Shown here piece by piece: positions 9,599 through 10,092 of a stretch of 10,092 nucleotides of DNA; within the stretch, counting starts at the first letter, position 1; each line of letters begins with the position of its first letter. The notes under the pieces were generated by a model. The model searched no databases and was not told the origin of the DNA. It saw nothing but the letters and a program-made list of their open reading frames with translations. This DNA is from Usnea hakonensis (taxonomy: Eukaryota; Ascomycota; Lecanoromycetes; Lecanorales; Parmeliaceae). Both the position numbers and the translations under genes were made by a program. The stretch covers positions 1 to 10,092 of the forward strand of contig BLJB01000342.1 of assembly GCA_013423325.1 (NCBI GenBank), written 5' to 3'.

Positions 9599-9727
9599 AT
9601 ACGTCGTGTCTACCTAAACTTCGAAAGGTAATTATGGGATCCTTTGACTCTTATTAACTCGTAGCAAGAAAACCATTTGATACCATTATCTTACGTATAT
9701 ATCATTAGGGAAAAACCTTACTACTTC
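9581..9727 (-). repeat. Right arm of the inverted repeat; less RIP-damaged copy, upstream of Gag
   Basis: This segment pairs with the reverse complement of 1-133. It keeps about ten CA and TG dinucleotides in under 150 bases, more than the whole 9.4 kb between the arms. Where the two arms differ in the best block (9593-9640), this copy has the unmutated base in most cases, for example TG or CA here where the left arm reads TA. It sits where the 5' leader of the minus-strand retroelement should be. A primer-binding-site-like string on the minus strand, TGGTATCAAATGG, is at 9673-9685. Confidence 0.75.
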
Positions 9728-9739
9728 TCTATATATATA

Positions 9740-10092
9740 TTACTATCTATATATAGATCTAAATACTACTTTAGTTATACCTCCGTTAGGGTTTCGCTAT
9801 TATTTATATTCCTCCTACTACGATTTCCTTCTCTAAAGTTTAAATCTTAGTAATCTCGGCCTAGATTTAGATTAACTCCTCCTCGCTAAGTCCCTAGCCC
9901 TAGTTTATACTCTCCCTAATCCTTTCTCGGAGTATAGCTTTTAGTTCTTCGGGTCTACTCCTTTAGGTCGAGGCTATAGATTCCTTTATCTTCGTCTCCT
10001 CCTTCCTACTTTAACTCCCCTTACTATTCATTTCCTACTAATATTAGCTATAGAATAGCCTTTTCTTCGCGAGCCTCCTCGCTATATACCTC
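9740..10092 (-). pseudogene. RIP-hit coding-like block, Glu/Lys/Arg-rich, cut by the window edge
   Basis: This block is clearly less AT-rich than the rest but still has almost no CA or TG (one CA at 10029-10030), so it has also been through RIP. The minus strand is purine-rich. One minus frame (codon low coordinates congruent to 0 modulo 3, for example 9927) gives a plausible helical, charged peptide interrupted only by TAA and TAG, with RPEELKAILRERIRES near 9915-9960 and a run of Glu codons near 9875-9885. I do not recognise the family. It could be the N-terminal coiled-coil part of an element protein upstream of the Gag remnant, the end of another transposon, or a duplicated host gene. Its start is outside the window. 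Confidence 0.45.

Noticed and set aside
1..9727. Terminal inverted repeats of a DNA transposon such as a Maverick-type element
   Set aside because: The only identifiable enzymes between the arms belong to a Ty3/gypsy retroelement. I see no DNA polymerase, packaging ATPase or target-site duplication. The inverted repeat itself is kept as a finding.
1..10092. CRISPR array, tRNA, rRNA or telomeric repeats
   Set aside because: There are no regularly spaced repeats with unique spacers, no cloverleaf-like GC-paired stems, and no TTAGGG arrays.

Overview
The window is about 10 kb of extremely AT-rich, relic DNA with almost no CpA or TpG dinucleotides. By eye I find only about ten in positions 136-9570, where several hundred would be expected from base composition, while CpG, CpT and CpC survive. 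A strict loss of CpA and its complement TpG is the signature of repeat-induced point mutation (RIP). RIP is a genome defence of filamentous ascomycete fungi (Pezizomycotina). The window is therefore best read as a heterochromatic, transposon-derived AT-rich isochore of such a fungus. I see no intact gene, rRNA, tRNA or CRISPR array.

Layout. Positions 1-133 are one arm of an imperfect inverted repeat whose partner lies at 9581-9727. Positions 136-5353 are RIP-ruined DNA of unassigned origin. It contains two stretches that look like decayed plus-strand coding sequence: about 2700-3450, and about 4009-4167, where a short peptide motif repeats three times in one frame. Positions 5354-9555, on the minus strand, are a nearly complete but dead Ty3/gypsy LTR-retrotransposon polyprotein of chromovirus type. 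Its order is Gag, a linker where protease is expected, reverse transcriptase, RNase H, integrase with a GPY motif, and a C-terminal chromodomain. Positions 9740-10092, also minus strand, are a less AT-rich, RIP-hit, coding-like block rich in Glu, Lys and Arg, running off the window edge.

The retroelement would once have encoded the machinery to copy its RNA and insert it, with the chromodomain steering integration to marked chromatin. In this copy the reverse transcriptase Asp triad reads Asn-Asn-Asn and the integrase D,D,E reads D,N,K. Stop codons are scattered throughout, and the domains lie in three different frames. Even so the integrase spacing is exactly D-x60-D-x35-E, so damage within that domain is by substitution only.

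Open questions are the identity of the plus-strand material facing the retroelement tail to tail, where the LTRs are, and why the two outer edges are inverted copies of each other.
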